DNA of 64,000 bases. Origin: a virus. Shown piece by piece: positions 7,919-15,934 of this stretch. Under the pieces are notes generated by a model, which saw nothing but the letters and a program-made list of their open reading frames with translations, was not told where the DNA came from and did not search any database. Where the stretch lies: positions 62,001 to 126,000 of the IMG/VR virus record IMGVR_UViG_3300028800_000001; one strand, 5' to 3'. Numbering within the stretch: the stretch's first letter is position 1; every line of letters starts with the position of its first letter. Both the position numbers and the translations under genes were made by a program.

Positions 7919-8498
7919 GATACTGGCGTACTCGGCACACGTCCTTTGGCGCAATAACCAGCAAAAGATCAGGATGACGATCCCTTTTCAAGCTATCGCA
8001 CTCGTCACAGGCCGGAACACAATTATCCCAGGTGGTGCCACCCCCTTTCGATATCGGAACGAAATGATCCATGCGTTTCCACGGTCGCCTTTGGCAATAG
8101 GCACACTGCTGTGCGAAGTAGTCCAGCGTTTCTCTCCACTCTGTGAGCGTCAAGGTTGCTGGCGTTCCAGCTTTGAGCGCACGTTGTCTTTGACGCTGAA
8201 TATACGCCTTTGACGCATGCATTGGGAGCGGCTCAAGTTCTTGCGGCTGTTCTTCTATCTCAGGCGTCAAGTTGGTAAGAAATTCGCTATAGACTTGTTG
8301 CTGGTAGAGCGAGGTTGCAGAGGAAAGCAGCGCATGCCCCTCTGCAACCAGATCACATTCTGGTCTTCGTAGTAGTTTTAGAAGGTATTCGTGTGCCTGA
8401 TATTTTTCAGAGAACGCAATGGAGGCGTCAGGATGTGCCTCCATGTAGCGTTTTCCCAGGCGCATGAGCCCTGTATAATAGGCAATCAACTCTTTCAT
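7890..8498 (-). CDS. HNH endonuclease, second of a tandem pair, 202 aa
   Basis: The HNH domain lies at about residues 134-180: CAYCQRR, then RMDHFVPISKGGG with the catalytic His, then WDNCVPACDECDSLK. The two CxxC pairs bind the structural zinc. The helical N-terminal region may bind DNA or a partner. It is paralogous to the upstream gene. The last codons and the stop are made by the promoter element at 7.9 kb. It may be a homing-type or restriction-like nuclease; the target is unknown. Confidence 0.85.
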   Translation of the reverse strand: MKELIAYYTGLMRLGKRYMEAHPDASIAFSEKYQAHEYLLKLLRRPECDLVAEGHALLSSATSLYQQQVYSEFLTNLTPEIEEQPQELEPLPMHASKAYIQRQRQRALKAGTPATLTLTEWRETLDYFAQQCAYCQRRPWKRMDHFVPISKGGGTTWDNCVPACDECDSLKRDRHPDLLLVIAPKDVCRVRQYLLKIQRKNA

Positions 8499-9070
8499 TT
8501 TTTACTTTGTAAGTACGTTTGTACTCTCGCTAGATCATCTGCCGGAAGGCCAATGCCTTCACTGAGCAGCTTCACACCTTTCTCCTGATCACAATACGAA
8601 CAAGCTGGAACACAGTTGTCCCAGGCCGTTCCCCCACCACGCGTAATAGGGATAAAGTGTTCTAGACATTCCCACAGCGCACGCTGACAATACGCACAGC
8701 GGTGATGAAAGTATTCTAACGTCTCTTTCCATTGTTCAACAGTGAGAGTGGCAGCGCGCCCTGCACGCTTCGCACGCAAATTATGCCAGAGAATATAGGC
8801 ATCTACATCCGTATAACGCCCTCGCAGCAGCAAGAGTGATGGATTTTCAGCGCGTAGCGTCTCAAGAAAGGTAGTGTAGACATTTTTCTCTAATGACGAT
8901 TTTGCCTGAGAAAGAAGTCGCTCCCCTTCCATTTCCCAGGCGTCTTCGTTCTTCTTTAGAATGGTAAGGATGCTTGCATAAGCGTCTGCTTTTTGCTTGA
9001 GTACGCGATGACGCGTACTGTTTTGCAGCGCCACACCAAACAATTGCTCATAATGCGTATGCATATTCAT
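8495..9070 (-). CDS. HNH endonuclease, first of a tandem pair, 191 aa
   Basis: Same architecture as its neighbour: a helical N-terminus of about 125 residues, then CAYCQRA, LEHFIPITRGGG and WDNCVPACSYCDQEK, i.e. both zinc CxxC pairs and the HNH histidines. The stop overlaps the next start (ATGA). The two proteins align over most of their length, so the pair arose by duplication. Confidence 0.85.
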   Translation of the reverse strand: MNMHTHYEQLFGVALQNSTRHRVLKQKADAYASILTILKKNEDAWEMEGERLLSQAKSSLEKNVYTTFLETLRAENPSLLLLRGRYTDVDAYILWHNLRAKRAGRAATLTVEQWKETLEYFHHRCAYCQRALWECLEHFIPITRGGGTAWDNCVPACSYCDQEKGVKLLSEGIGLPADDLARVQTYLQSKK

Positions 9071-9077
9071 CTCTTAT

Positions 9078-9455
9078 TTATTCCTCTAACCAGAGCATGC
9101 CATCAGAATAGTAAAGCATATCCTTCGTTCTCGGCAGCAAGTAACAGTGAACATCCGCGCCAACTTTCCCTACTTCAGTGAGTGGGTTAAAACAATAATG
9201 CGTACAAAATTCGCTATCCATCCATGCGGTCACCATATTGTTGCGTAGCAATGAAGTGGGAACATTTTTATTTTGAAGGACACGAATGTCATACTCTCCT
9301 TCGGCAACAACCAGGATCTCAAATTCTTTTCCCCAGGTGCGCAACAGGCCACCAACTGCACTGTCAGCCGTAGCCGCACATTCCCAGCAACCAGGACGAC
9401 CATCAAAGTAGGCCATATAATCATCCTGTCTTTTTTGCACTCGAATAACGGTCAT
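9078..9455 (-). CDS. Hypothetical protein, 125 aa
   Basis: No family recognised. The mixed alpha/beta protein has scattered Cys and His (PGCWEC, EFCTHYC, DVHC). Its start overlaps the stop of the 473-residue protein (ATGA). Confidence 0.7.
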   Translation of the reverse strand: MTVIRVQKRQDDYMAYFDGRPGCWECAATADSAVGGLLRTWGKEFEILVVAEGEYDIRVLQNKNVPTSLLRNNMVTAWMDSEFCTHYCFNPLTEVGKVGADVHCYLLPRTKDMLYYSDGMLWLEE

Positions 9456-10873
9456 TGTAATTCCTCCATCAGCAGCGCCATCAACGGAAAAGTAACCAGG
9501 AAACGTGAGCGCGACTGTTCTTCATCGCGCTTTACCAAAATGGCAAAGTTGGCTTTCGCCTGCCGTACCATTGGGCTGCTGTCAGAGAAACGTTCCAAGA
9601 CCTCCAACATGTCAGCATACGCGGCTTCTGTTTCCAGGCGAACGTAGAAACTTCCCTCCTTTTGAAGGTAGGGTGAGCAGGAGAAAAGCAAATCAGTAAG
9701 AAAACTCAGGTATTCTGCGTTGGTTGCCCCATAGTGGCGCGCATAGCGGTCGAAAAACGTTTGTTCATCCTCGTTGAGTAAAAGTACGGTTCCCTGCTCC
9801 ATATAGGCATAGACCTTTGGGAGTAAATGATCGCTCTTATAGATCTCAACATAGGTTGGCACATCACTGTAGTATGCTTTGCTCCATGGGATACTTTTCA
9901 TATCTACGTTGGCCCTTGCGCAGAGCGCCGCTGTACAGATCACGCTATTGCCGACGCCATACGGGTGCCCATCATCGTGATGCTCGAAGGCGATATTATA
10001 ACGCCATACAAAATGGCTGTGCCAGATATCTAGTGTGTAATAAATTGCGCTCTTGAGCAAATGAAACGAGCAGCAATGATTCATGCCATGAAACCAGAAC
10101 TTACAATTAGGAAGGCCACGCTGCCAGGGATCTGCATTTTCTATATGATGCACATAATCCGCAAAGTAGTCCTGCGGTGTGCTGTACTCCTGCGCAAGGT
10201 AGTGCTCAAGCAGTTTGACCATCGCATCATCATCAGGATGATCGTATTCCACCGGTTGATAGTGATCAGGCGTCTCATCAATTTCATTTTTGGTATGATT
10301 GTCAAAGTGCCCAATCTGATGCAGGTATTGCATGCGTGCTACACGTAGTAATCGGTGGCGTTCGCAGCATAGTAAGAAGGGGCGAAGCTCTGGAATGCAA
10401 TCAGCATAATAATGATCTTCGTTATAGGTAAGCGTAGAGTTGAGCCAATGACGATATTCATCAATGATCTCTTCTTTACTCGTTAAAAAGACGTGCCCAA
10501 CGTCACGGGCGGTAAAGTGGCGGTACTCTGCGTGTTGTGGTTCCAGACCAAGAATAAGCGCCTCGACAAAAGCCGCATCAAAAGACCAACTGATTGTGAA
10601 AAATTCGATGTCAGCAGAATAGCCAGAGACCATCGCCACCCGCCACTCTGAAGAAACGCCTTTGAATATTTTGGTGGGAAGACCACCTTGCATGTCGAGC
10701 GCTAAACGGAATTTGCGCTCATTGATCGGACGATGTGCCTCAATATGAAACATCACATCTTCATCCGAGATAGCAACCGCGTTGACCGTTTTCACATAAG
10801 GACGAATAGCCGTACAAAACTTCTTGGCGATAGTCATCACTTCGCCTTCGTATTTTCTGAGTGTGCTCATCAT
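9452..10873 (-). CDS. Hypothetical protein, 473 aa, His/Cys-rich
   Basis: One of the longest proteins in the window and not recognised. The middle section is rich in His, Cys and Trp, including CCERHRLLRV at about residues 171-180, WFHGMNHCCSFHLLK at about 264-278 and FEHHDDGHPYG at about 299-309, so a metal site is possible. The start is ATGATG after AAAGGAAA. A terminator at 10.9 kb lies just upstream, so expression needs read-through or a promoter not recognised here. Confidence 0.8.
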   Translation of the reverse strand: MMSTLRKYEGEVMTIAKKFCTAIRPYVKTVNAVAISDEDVMFHIEAHRPINERKFRLALDMQGGLPTKIFKGVSSEWRVAMVSGYSADIEFFTISWSFDAAFVEALILGLEPQHAEYRHFTARDVGHVFLTSKEEIIDEYRHWLNSTLTYNEDHYYADCIPELRPFLLCCERHRLLRVARMQYLHQIGHFDNHTKNEIDETPDHYQPVEYDHPDDDAMVKLLEHYLAQEYSTPQDYFADYVHHIENADPWQRGLPNCKFWFHGMNHCCSFHLLKSAIYYTLDIWHSHFVWRYNIAFEHHDDGHPYGVGNSVICTAALCARANVDMKSIPWSKAYYSDVPTYVEIYKSDHLLPKVYAYMEQGTVLLLNEDEQTFFDRYARHYGATNAEYLSFLTDLLFSCSPYLQKEGSFYVRLETEAAYADMLEVLERFSDSSPMVRQAKANFAILVKRDEEQSRSRFLVTFPLMALLMEELQ

Positions 10874-10895
10874 TTTCCTTTCTAAAAAATGATTG

Positions 10896-10928
10896 AAAAA
10901 AAAGGAGCGCCGTACTTGACGCCCCCTC
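10896..10928 (-). terminator. Intrinsic terminator
   Basis: On the minus strand, an eight-pair GC-rich stem (GGGGCGTC with GGCGCTCC, two wobble pairs) around a six-base loop is followed by eight T. It lies between the 43-residue gene and the 473-residue gene. Confidence 0.75.
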
Positions 10929-11060
10929 TTACCGACGCTCTTCTTGGCGTCGTTTCTCGCGCTCTTTTTCGCGTGCGCGCCGCTCTCGATCTAGCTCTGC
11001 AAACGTCTTGCCTACTTGTTCTGCTTTCTTGAGGTTCTGTATTGCCAGAAATGCATTCAT
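10929..11060 (-). CDS. Small charged coiled-coil-like protein, 43 aa
   Basis: ATG 11060 overlaps the upstream stop (ATGA). The C-terminal half is nearly all Arg, Glu and Lys (AREKEREKRRQEERR) and should be one charged helix. The terminator follows the stop directly. Confidence 0.65.
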   Translation of the reverse strand: MNAFLAIQNLKKAEQVGKTFAELDRERRAREKEREKRRQEERR

Positions 11061-11251
11061 TTTGGTGCTCTCTTTCCCAGATAACGAAAACTTTTTATCG
11101 AACTATTCACCGTCAAACCAGGATCAACGCGCACTGTCAGGTCAAGGATTTTGCCTTGTTTGTTCCGATAGATGTCCTCAATACGCCCAACGTAGTCTCG
11201 CGTCCCTCCTTCAAGAAGTTGCAAAGTATAAATCACATAATCACCAATCAT
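11057..11251 (-). CDS. Small beta-rich hypothetical protein, 64 aa
   Basis: First gene after the promoter at 11276-11329, with a strong AAAGGAGGAG site before ATG 11251. The sequence (YVIYTLQLLEGGTRDYVGRI) looks like a small beta barrel, but no family is assigned. Confidence 0.7.
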   Translation of the reverse strand: MIGDYVIYTLQLLEGGTRDYVGRIEDIYRNKQGKILDLTVRVDPGLTVNSSIKSFRYLGKRAPK

Positions 11252-11275
11252 TGTTTTGTTCTCCTCCTTTCTCTA

Positions 11276-11329
11276 AGTATAGGAAGTTTTTGGAGCCCCG
11301 TCAAGCGTTTCTTCTTTGTATTTTCAGAA
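11276..11329 (-). promoter_or_regulatory. Promoter with conserved upstream element (copy 2)
   Basis: Upstream element TTCTGAAAATAC, -35 TTGACG, 17 bp, -10 TATACT (11281-11276). It serves genes 11251 and 11060 before a terminator. Confidence 0.9.
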
Positions 11330-11397
11330 AAACTTGCAGCCTCCTGCTATACTAAGAGCGTACCTTTCTACAAAAATGAGAGGACCGACCTTATACA

Positions 11398-11889
11398 TCA
11401 AGGCGTCCTCTTCAATTCATCACGCAGCCATTCAAGATATTCAAGGCGTGCTTCTTCCTCTGAGACTTCACGCGTTGCCATGTAAAAGTCTTCAAAATCA
11501 CCACGAAAAAGATCTTGCAGAGCACTGATTTGTTCCTGTTGGGCGTTCCAGGCGTCTTCAATTTCAGAAAGATGATACCAGGACTCGCCTCCAGGGGTGT
11601 CTTGCCGATACCCAATAAGATAGTCAGTTGCCCACACTGACCAGCGTTCGTATTCCCATGCGGTTATTTTCTCCAGGTTTTGTTGGAGGATCATATAGAG
11701 CGTAGGTACTTCATCAGGCGCGGCCTGATAGTCTAGATGCGCAAAGCCAAAGTTGCCACCTTCATCTTTATAATTAAACCCATAGAGAAAGCGAGTATCT
11801 TCTACGCTTATCAATTTGTAGGTCAGTGCCAACTGATCCATCTCATCAGGTGTGGTCTTCGCCATAATGAGGCCGTACAAACTACTCAT
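11398..11889 (-). CDS. Hypothetical protein, 163 aa
   Basis: Acidic, mostly helical protein with a C-terminal charged helix (REVSEEEARLEYLEWLRDEL). ATG 11889 is chosen over a longer frame because it overlaps the upstream gene by eight bases and follows an AGGAAGGA site. No family recognised. Confidence 0.7.
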   Translation of the reverse strand: MSSLYGLIMAKTTPDEMDQLALTYKLISVEDTRFLYGFNYKDEGGNFGFAHLDYQAAPDEVPTLYMILQQNLEKITAWEYERWSVWATDYLIGYRQDTPGGESWYHLSEIEDAWNAQQEQISALQDLFRGDFEDFYMATREVSEEEARLEYLEWLRDELKRTP

Positions 11890-12085
11890 GTTCAAACATC
11901 CTTCCTGTCGCTGCGAACCGCGCAAGATATGGCAAGAGTTCCTGCATCTTTTTCTGAGTGAAAAGAATCGAGCCCAACCAAAGTTGCTCTTCAACAACCG
12001 ACGAGTTGCACACAACGTACTTTCTCTCGCGTGCGTCTACGTCCTCGATCAGCCCCAGGCCATTGTATTCTTGCTCTATTTTCAT
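11882..12085 (-). CDS. Hypothetical protein, 67 aa
   Basis: Small mixed protein with no recognised domain. Only a weak ribosome site precedes ATG 12085. The start is 16 bases from a perfect palindrome at 12101-12116, a possible operator in its control region. Confidence 0.65.
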   Translation of the reverse strand: MKIEQEYNGLGLIEDVDARERKYVVCNSSVVEEQLWLGSILFTQKKMQELLPYLARFAATGRMFEHE

Positions 12086-12100
12086 AATCTTTTACTTTCA

Positions 12101-12116
12101 GTGAATAAATATTCAC
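12101..12116. promoter_or_regulatory. Perfect palindrome GTGAATAAATATTCAC, candidate operator
   Basis: A 16-base inverted repeat (GTGAATA-AA-TATTCAC) lies between the divergent genes at 12085 (minus) and 12249 (plus). Its place just upstream of the minus-strand start suggests a repressor site; the winged-helix-like protein next door is the obvious candidate ligand. This is inference. Confidence 0.5.
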
Positions 12117-12175
12117 ATTTTTTATCACTTTGTTATCAAGTGTCGCTGCATTGTATAACATTTGTAAAAATGACC

Positions 12176-12205
12176 TTGCATATTCAGAATGCCCTCAGTT
12201 ATACT
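12176..12205 (+). promoter_or_regulatory. Plus-strand promoter
   Basis: -35 TTGCAT (12176-12181), 18 bp, -10 TATACT (12200-12205), about 43 bases before the start of the only convincing plus-strand gene. It lacks the upstream element of the minus-strand promoters. Confidence 0.6.
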
Positions 12206-12248
12206 GGTTTTGTGATGTTTTTCTACTAGTTGATTGGAGAGAAAACCT

Positions 12249-12947
12249 TTGCGCCCACCATCACTGATTCCGGCCATTCCATTTCGGCTCTTCTCAGAAC
12301 AACGCATTTGCGCGACGAAAACCAAAAGCGCTCCTACTATTTTGCATGCCTGTGCTTACGCAGATCACTGGAATGCGCAGACAAGAGAGATTTACGCCTT
12401 GCTTGACGGGATACGTACCAATGAGGATATTGCGCACCTGCTTGGACTCTCTGCGCTGGATGTTCGTCGCATTTTGAGTCTCTTTGCCATTATTGGCCTT
12501 GTTGACCTCTTTGACGAGAGCACCCAAAGCGTGCTAAGTTTTGATACCTATACCGTACGCAGAGCGGTTGACTTGCTCTACTTTGAACGCGATATTTTCC
12601 TGACACGCTTCTTTCAACTGCTCTTTCAAAACAGCGACTACACCATGCAGGAAAGCGCCGCGTTCTTTTCGTTTCTGCAATTCGTGGCGCGTGGCGGAAC
12701 CACGACCAAGCCCTTTTTTGCGGTCATTCAACAAGCAGGGCAAGAGCACCATGTCATGTCGCTTACCCAAGAGCAATGCGCGGCTATCAGCCTTGCCTTT
12801 TTTGTCGCGGCAGAACACACGCTGGGCTCCTGGTGGAACGAAACGCGTGCACACCACCTGCGCAACGCGTTCTTTCTCGTGACTGATACGCTCTTTACGC
12901 AAGAGTTAACCCAACAAGATTTTCATCACTTGCTCGCCGTATCGTAG
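12249..12947 (+). CDS. Winged-helix-like protein, 232 aa, only clear plus-strand gene
   Basis: Residues about 36-90 read REIYALLDGIRTNEDIAHLLG-LSALDVRRILSLFAIIGLVDLF, the helix-turn-helix plus wing pattern of winged-helix regulators and of PatA/DUF4388-type modules. The C-terminal 120 residues are helical and aromatic and unrecognised. TTG 12249 is preferred because GGAGAG lies seven bases upstream. Its 3' end overlaps the convergent minus-strand gene by 42 bases. Opposite orientation and divergent control mark it as a candidate regulator of the element. Confidence 0.7.
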   Translation: MRPPSLIPAIPFRLFSEQRICATKTKSAPTILHACAYADHWNAQTREIYALLDGIRTNEDIAHLLGLSALDVRRILSLFAIIGLVDLFDESTQSVLSFDTYTVRRAVDLLYFERDIFLTRFFQLLFQNSDYTMQESAAFFSFLQFVARGGTTTKPFFAVIQQAGQEHHVMSLTQEQCAAISLAFFVAAEHTLGSWWNETRAHHLRNAFFLVTDTLFTQELTQQDFHHLLAVS

Positions 12948-13253
12948 GCCACCAAGAGTCCAGTTATCTCCATCGCTGTAGCGAAGATAGGACAAGAAAC
13001 CTGCAAGGTTTGTCACCGTTTCGCAGTATTGTTTCAAGCGCATCTCTTTGCCCTGCAAGACGAAGAGATAATAGCCGCGTCCTTCAGCCGCACCGCGATA
13101 ATGCACAATAATCACCATGCCGTCTTGCGCTCTGTAAGCTACCTCTTGCGGATCATGCAAGAGTGCAAGAAGTAACCCATAGCGCTTTTCCTGTCGGACA
13201 TCAATATAATCTTTCGCATCACCAGAGTTTTGTCCTTCGGGGATACCACCCAT
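12906..13253 (-). CDS. Hypothetical protein, 115 aa
   Basis: Last gene of the operon from the 15.3 kb promoter. A beta-rich centre (MVIIVHYRG, GYYLFVLQGKEMRLKQY) is visible, but no family. The 3' end overlaps the convergent plus-strand gene. Confidence 0.65.
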   Translation of the reverse strand: MGGIPEGQNSGDAKDYIDVRQEKRYGLLLALLHDPQEVAYRAQDGMVIIVHYRGAAEGRGYYLFVLQGKEMRLKQYCETVTNLAGFLSYLRYSDGDNWTLGGLRYGEQVMKILLG

Positions 13254-13279
13254 ACTATTTTCTCGCTTTCTCTTTCTCT

Positions 13280-13597
13280 TTAACGCCTTCGATAGGGACG
13301 TAATGACTCACGAATGGGATACCAGATCGTGTCATCCAAATCGTAGCCATGACGACTCACCTCTTCGGCAAACAGTTCTGACTCTTCATCGTTGTAACAG
13401 GCTTGCCAGACTGGCCGCTGCTGTAAACTTTCAAAGAGTGCAACCTCATAGTGGACGATAGCCTGACTCACGCCACGCTCGTCTTTTTGACACCCCATAT
13501 AATGCACTCGCACAATAAGCGTTTCCGCGCCTTCGCTATAACTTTCAATATTGTCAGCCTTGAACTCGGCTGCGGAAAATACCATTCCATCACTCAT
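13280..13597 (-). CDS. Hypothetical protein, 105 aa
   Basis: Small beta-rich protein with no recognised domain; the C-terminus is basic (RESLRPYRRR). ATG 13597 overlaps the upstream stop by four bases. Confidence 0.7.
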   Translation of the reverse strand: MSDGMVFSAAEFKADNIESYSEGAETLIVRVHYMGCQKDERGVSQAIVHYEVALFESLQQRPVWQACYNDEESELFAEEVSRHGYDLDDTIWYPIRESLRPYRRR

Positions 13598-14277
13598 TCT
13601 GGCTCTCCTAGTAAATTGACGTACATTTTCGTTTTCCTGTAGAACTCTTCTTTGCTTACCCCCTCAATTGCCATGCGATACTCTTCGATGAGATAGCGCT
13701 CCTTTAGAGCCCGATAAGTATCCAAGAGCACCTCTGGAAAATTGGAGGAATAGGCAACATTCGGAAGGGCACTGCGGTCAACAGGACCATACCCTTTTTT
13801 GCGCTCGTAGTAAATGGTCTCCCCAGGATGCACACTAAAAATCCCTTCTTCGCAGCGTATTGTCCCGAAATCTTTCTCGTTATCTCTCCAGTAGAGCGCG
13901 CCATCTATCTGATACCCCCAAAGGTTGAGAAAATGATCGCGAATGTACTCAAGCCACTGACGTATATATCCGCCGCCACTTGTACCATCCCACACGAGCG
14001 CATTCAAATCTTTATGATACTCAATATCGCACCATTCACTCGGCTGTCCAACAACAACTTCGTCATACTGCGGCCCACCGCGATCAATAAATGTTCCTGT
14101 AAAGTATGCACCCTGCACACCAAGTGGTAACCCAACTGCTTCGCGCAACGGATCTTTCCCCAGGTAGTTTTCGTCATGCCGTAAGTGCGAACGAGCAGAG
14201 AAGCTGTAAAGGTAATCAGATTGTGCTTTTGTTAGTTGCCCACGCAAATACATTGCACCATCATAGCGAAAGTCCAT
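13594..14277 (-). CDS. Hypothetical protein, 227 aa
   Basis: No family recognised. It is Tyr/Trp-rich, with a central WDGTSGGGYIRQWLEYIRDHF segment. ATG 14277 follows AAAGGAGGGCGT, a strong ribosome site. It is coupled by ATGA to the downstream gene. Confidence 0.75.
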   Translation of the reverse strand: MDFRYDGAMYLRGQLTKAQSDYLYSFSARSHLRHDENYLGKDPLREAVGLPLGVQGAYFTGTFIDRGGPQYDEVVVGQPSEWCDIEYHKDLNALVWDGTSGGGYIRQWLEYIRDHFLNLWGYQIDGALYWRDNEKDFGTIRCEEGIFSVHPGETIYYERKKGYGPVDRSALPNVAYSSNFPEVLLDTYRALKERYLIEEYRMAIEGVSKEEFYRKTKMYVNLLGEPE

Positions 14278-14309
14278 ACGCCCTCCTTTCTTTTTGAATT
14301 AATTATTTT

Positions 14310-14831
14310 TTAATTATTTCGTGGCTTTACTTTTTTAAAATTAATTAATTCTTGCACTTCTATGAAACGCCAGCGCAACCAGAGCACTGAGGCAACGTCC
14401 CATCCCCATAATCCTTCCGGTTCACTGTACTCTGTCGCATAAATACCCTTCCAGGTGACCGCAATACCGTCAAGACCAGCGCGTGCTGCTGCTTCAAAAT
14501 CAATCTTCTTTACATGAGGATCATAGCACTTCTTTAGTGGATAGGTTTGGGTCAGAAAGTGCAAATGCTCCTGGCTCTCAACGGTGTAGACACGTGCCTG
14601 CGGATCTGGCGTGAGTAACCAGAAACGCGCTAGACGCAGCGTGTTCAACTCATTTTCCTGCATATATTCTACCCAGGAAGAGGTCTCACGCGCTGCGTCA
14701 TATGGGGCTGTCCAAATTCCCCCTCTTGGCTTATTCAAAAAGCCATAACGATCATTTTCAATGGGCGCAAATAATTCAGGGATCACCTGCGCCATTGTTT
14801 TACTAACAAAGAGCTGCGGCTGGTTCCACAT
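14310..14831 (-). CDS. Hypothetical protein with KPRGGIWTAPYD motif, 173 aa
   Basis: The N-terminal NKPRGGIWTAPYD...SSWVEYM and C-terminal GLWGWDVASVLWLRW blocks look like a family found on phages and plasmids whose function I cannot name; an ADP-ribosyltransferase-like fold is only a guess. ATG 14831 is chosen to limit the overlap with the upstream gene; a start at 14855 is possible. Confidence 0.65.
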   Translation of the reverse strand: MWNQPQLFVSKTMAQVIPELFAPIENDRYGFLNKPRGGIWTAPYDAARETSSWVEYMQENELNTLRLARFWLLTPDPQARVYTVESQEHLHFLTQTYPLKKCYDPHVKKIDFEAAARAGLDGIAVTWKGIYATEYSEPEGLWGWDVASVLWLRWRFIEVQELINFKKVKPRNN

Positions 14832-15150
14832 GCTCCTGGCTCTTTCGATAGGCATCCTGAAGCACTACGATAAGTGCTCCTGCCGTGATGCACAACGATA
14901 AGTCTTCTTGATCGTCAAGCGTGCCGAGCACTGCGGTGAGCTCTGGTTGGACGGTTGTGAGCACCGTCATTGGCCCAGCGCCTTCACGTGTATAAACGCA
15001 CCGATTGCTCGCCTTGTGGCCGCGAAAGTTTAGAACATCTCGGCTGTAAAGCATCAGGATATTTTGTGTAGGGTCGGAGAGATTGCGACAGGCCACCCGT
15101 TCTTTGGGCATTTTCTTTAACCAGGAGATGACATCAGTGTAGGTAATCAT
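14803..15150 (-). CDS. Hypothetical protein, 115 aa
   Basis: First gene after the 15.3 kb promoter and its structured leader. ATG 15150 follows GAGGAAAATACTGC. The protein starts MITYTDVISWLKKMP and has no recognised domain. Confidence 0.7.
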   Translation of the reverse strand: MITYTDVISWLKKMPKERVACRNLSDPTQNILMLYSRDVLNFRGHKASNRCVYTREGAGPMTVLTTVQPELTAVLGTLDDQEDLSLCITAGALIVVLQDAYRKSQEHVEPAAALC

Positions 15151-15182
15151 GCAGTATTTTCCTCTTTCTTTCTCAATAAAAT

Positions 15183-15246
15183 AAGAGCGGAAGAATATAT
15201 CTATTCGTTAATTCAAGGAGAATATAATATTTCTCCTTCCGCTCTT
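15183..15246 (-). ncRNA. Structured leader: long hairpin with inner anti-Shine-Dalgarno stem
   Basis: On the minus strand the leader folds as an outer 11-pair stem (AAGAGCGGAAG with CTTCCGCTCTT) followed by ATTTTATT, like a terminator. Inside, AAGGAGAA (15215-15222) and TTCTCCTT (15231-15238) can pair as an 8-bp hairpin that competes with the outer stem. The transcript reads TTCTCCTTGAATTAA, the exact complement of the TTAATTCAAGGAGAA ribosome sites at 28.6 and 42.7 kb. It may be a cis attenuator or a trans-acting RNA. Confidence 0.5.
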
Positions 15247-15250
15247 TCTT

Positions 15251-15304
15251 AGTATAGCGCAGGCACGCTACAACGTCAAGGCTTTTTTCTCTGTATTTTC
15301 AGAA
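15251..15304 (-). promoter_or_regulatory. Promoter with conserved upstream element (copy 3)
   Basis: TTCTGAAAATAC upstream element, -35 TTGACG, 17 bp, -10 TATACT (15256-15251). It drives genes 15150 to 12906 through the structured leader. Confidence 0.9.
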
Positions 15305-15306
15305 AA

Positions 15307-15519
15307 CTAGTGCTCTTCTTCGAGCAACAATTCTCGCTTCGCCATGTCAATCGGTTCTAAAACATAGCCTTGTCCACGCAAAGCAACGGTGTAGCCAAAC
15401 ATCGCCAGCAACGGGCGAAGATGGTGTGCATGAACATGCCCCATTTCTGGCTTTGCGGCATTGAGCGCCGCTAACTCTTCAGCAAACAAGTTTTGTACAT
15501 ACTCTAGTGGAGCGCTCAT
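15307..15519 (-). CDS. Hypothetical protein, 70 aa
   Basis: Short helical protein with a His cluster (GHVHAHHLRP) and an acidic end (LLLEEEH). The stop lies two bases before the next promoter's upstream element. The start overlaps the upstream stop (TAATG). Confidence 0.7.
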   Translation of the reverse strand: MSAPLEYVQNLFAEELAALNAAKPEMGHVHAHHLRPLLAMFGYTVALRGQGYVLEPIDMAKRELLLEEEH

Positions 15520-15932
15520 TATACGACCTCACTGCGTGTAACCACGCCTTTTTGAATTTTGACATCCTCAACACTGTCGCCGCTTTCCCAGACGAAAAGG
15601 CCGTCCAGGTCTCCCTGAAAACTTTCAAAGAGCGGAAGCAGAATGTCAGTAAACATATGGCCTGAGCCATCAGAAGACCAGGAAAGCTCTTTGGTCACCA
15701 GTTGATTGTCTTCAATCACGCCACTAAGCGACTGACCTCCAAAGCCCAATTCCCAGGTTTGCGCTGCTAAATCAACCAGGACACGATTTTTGCCTTGCAG
15801 GCACCACTTTTTGCCAACGTTATCATATTGTCGCTTATCAGGCTGCTCACGTAACCACGCCTGAAAGTCAAAGGTGAGAGGAAACACCAGAGAGAGGGAA
15901 CGGATTCTGTGATTGCTAATGTTATATGACAT
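15519..15932 (-). CDS. Hypothetical protein, 137 aa
   Basis: Beta-rich protein with no recognised family, with repeated strands such as KNRVLVDLAAQTWELGFGG. It is two bases from the upstream gene and overlaps the downstream one. Confidence 0.7.
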   Translation of the reverse strand: MSYNISNHRIRSLSLVFPLTFDFQAWLREQPDKRQYDNVGKKWCLQGKNRVLVDLAAQTWELGFGGQSLSGVIEDNQLVTKELSWSSDGSGHMFTDILLPLFESFQGDLDGLFVWESGDSVEDVKIQKGVVTRSEVV

Positions 15933-15934
15933 AA

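Noticed and set aside
14310-14855. Calling this protein an ADP-ribosyltransferase
   Set aside because: Only a loose resemblance of the KPRGGIWTAP block was noted; no complete set of catalytic residues could be traced.
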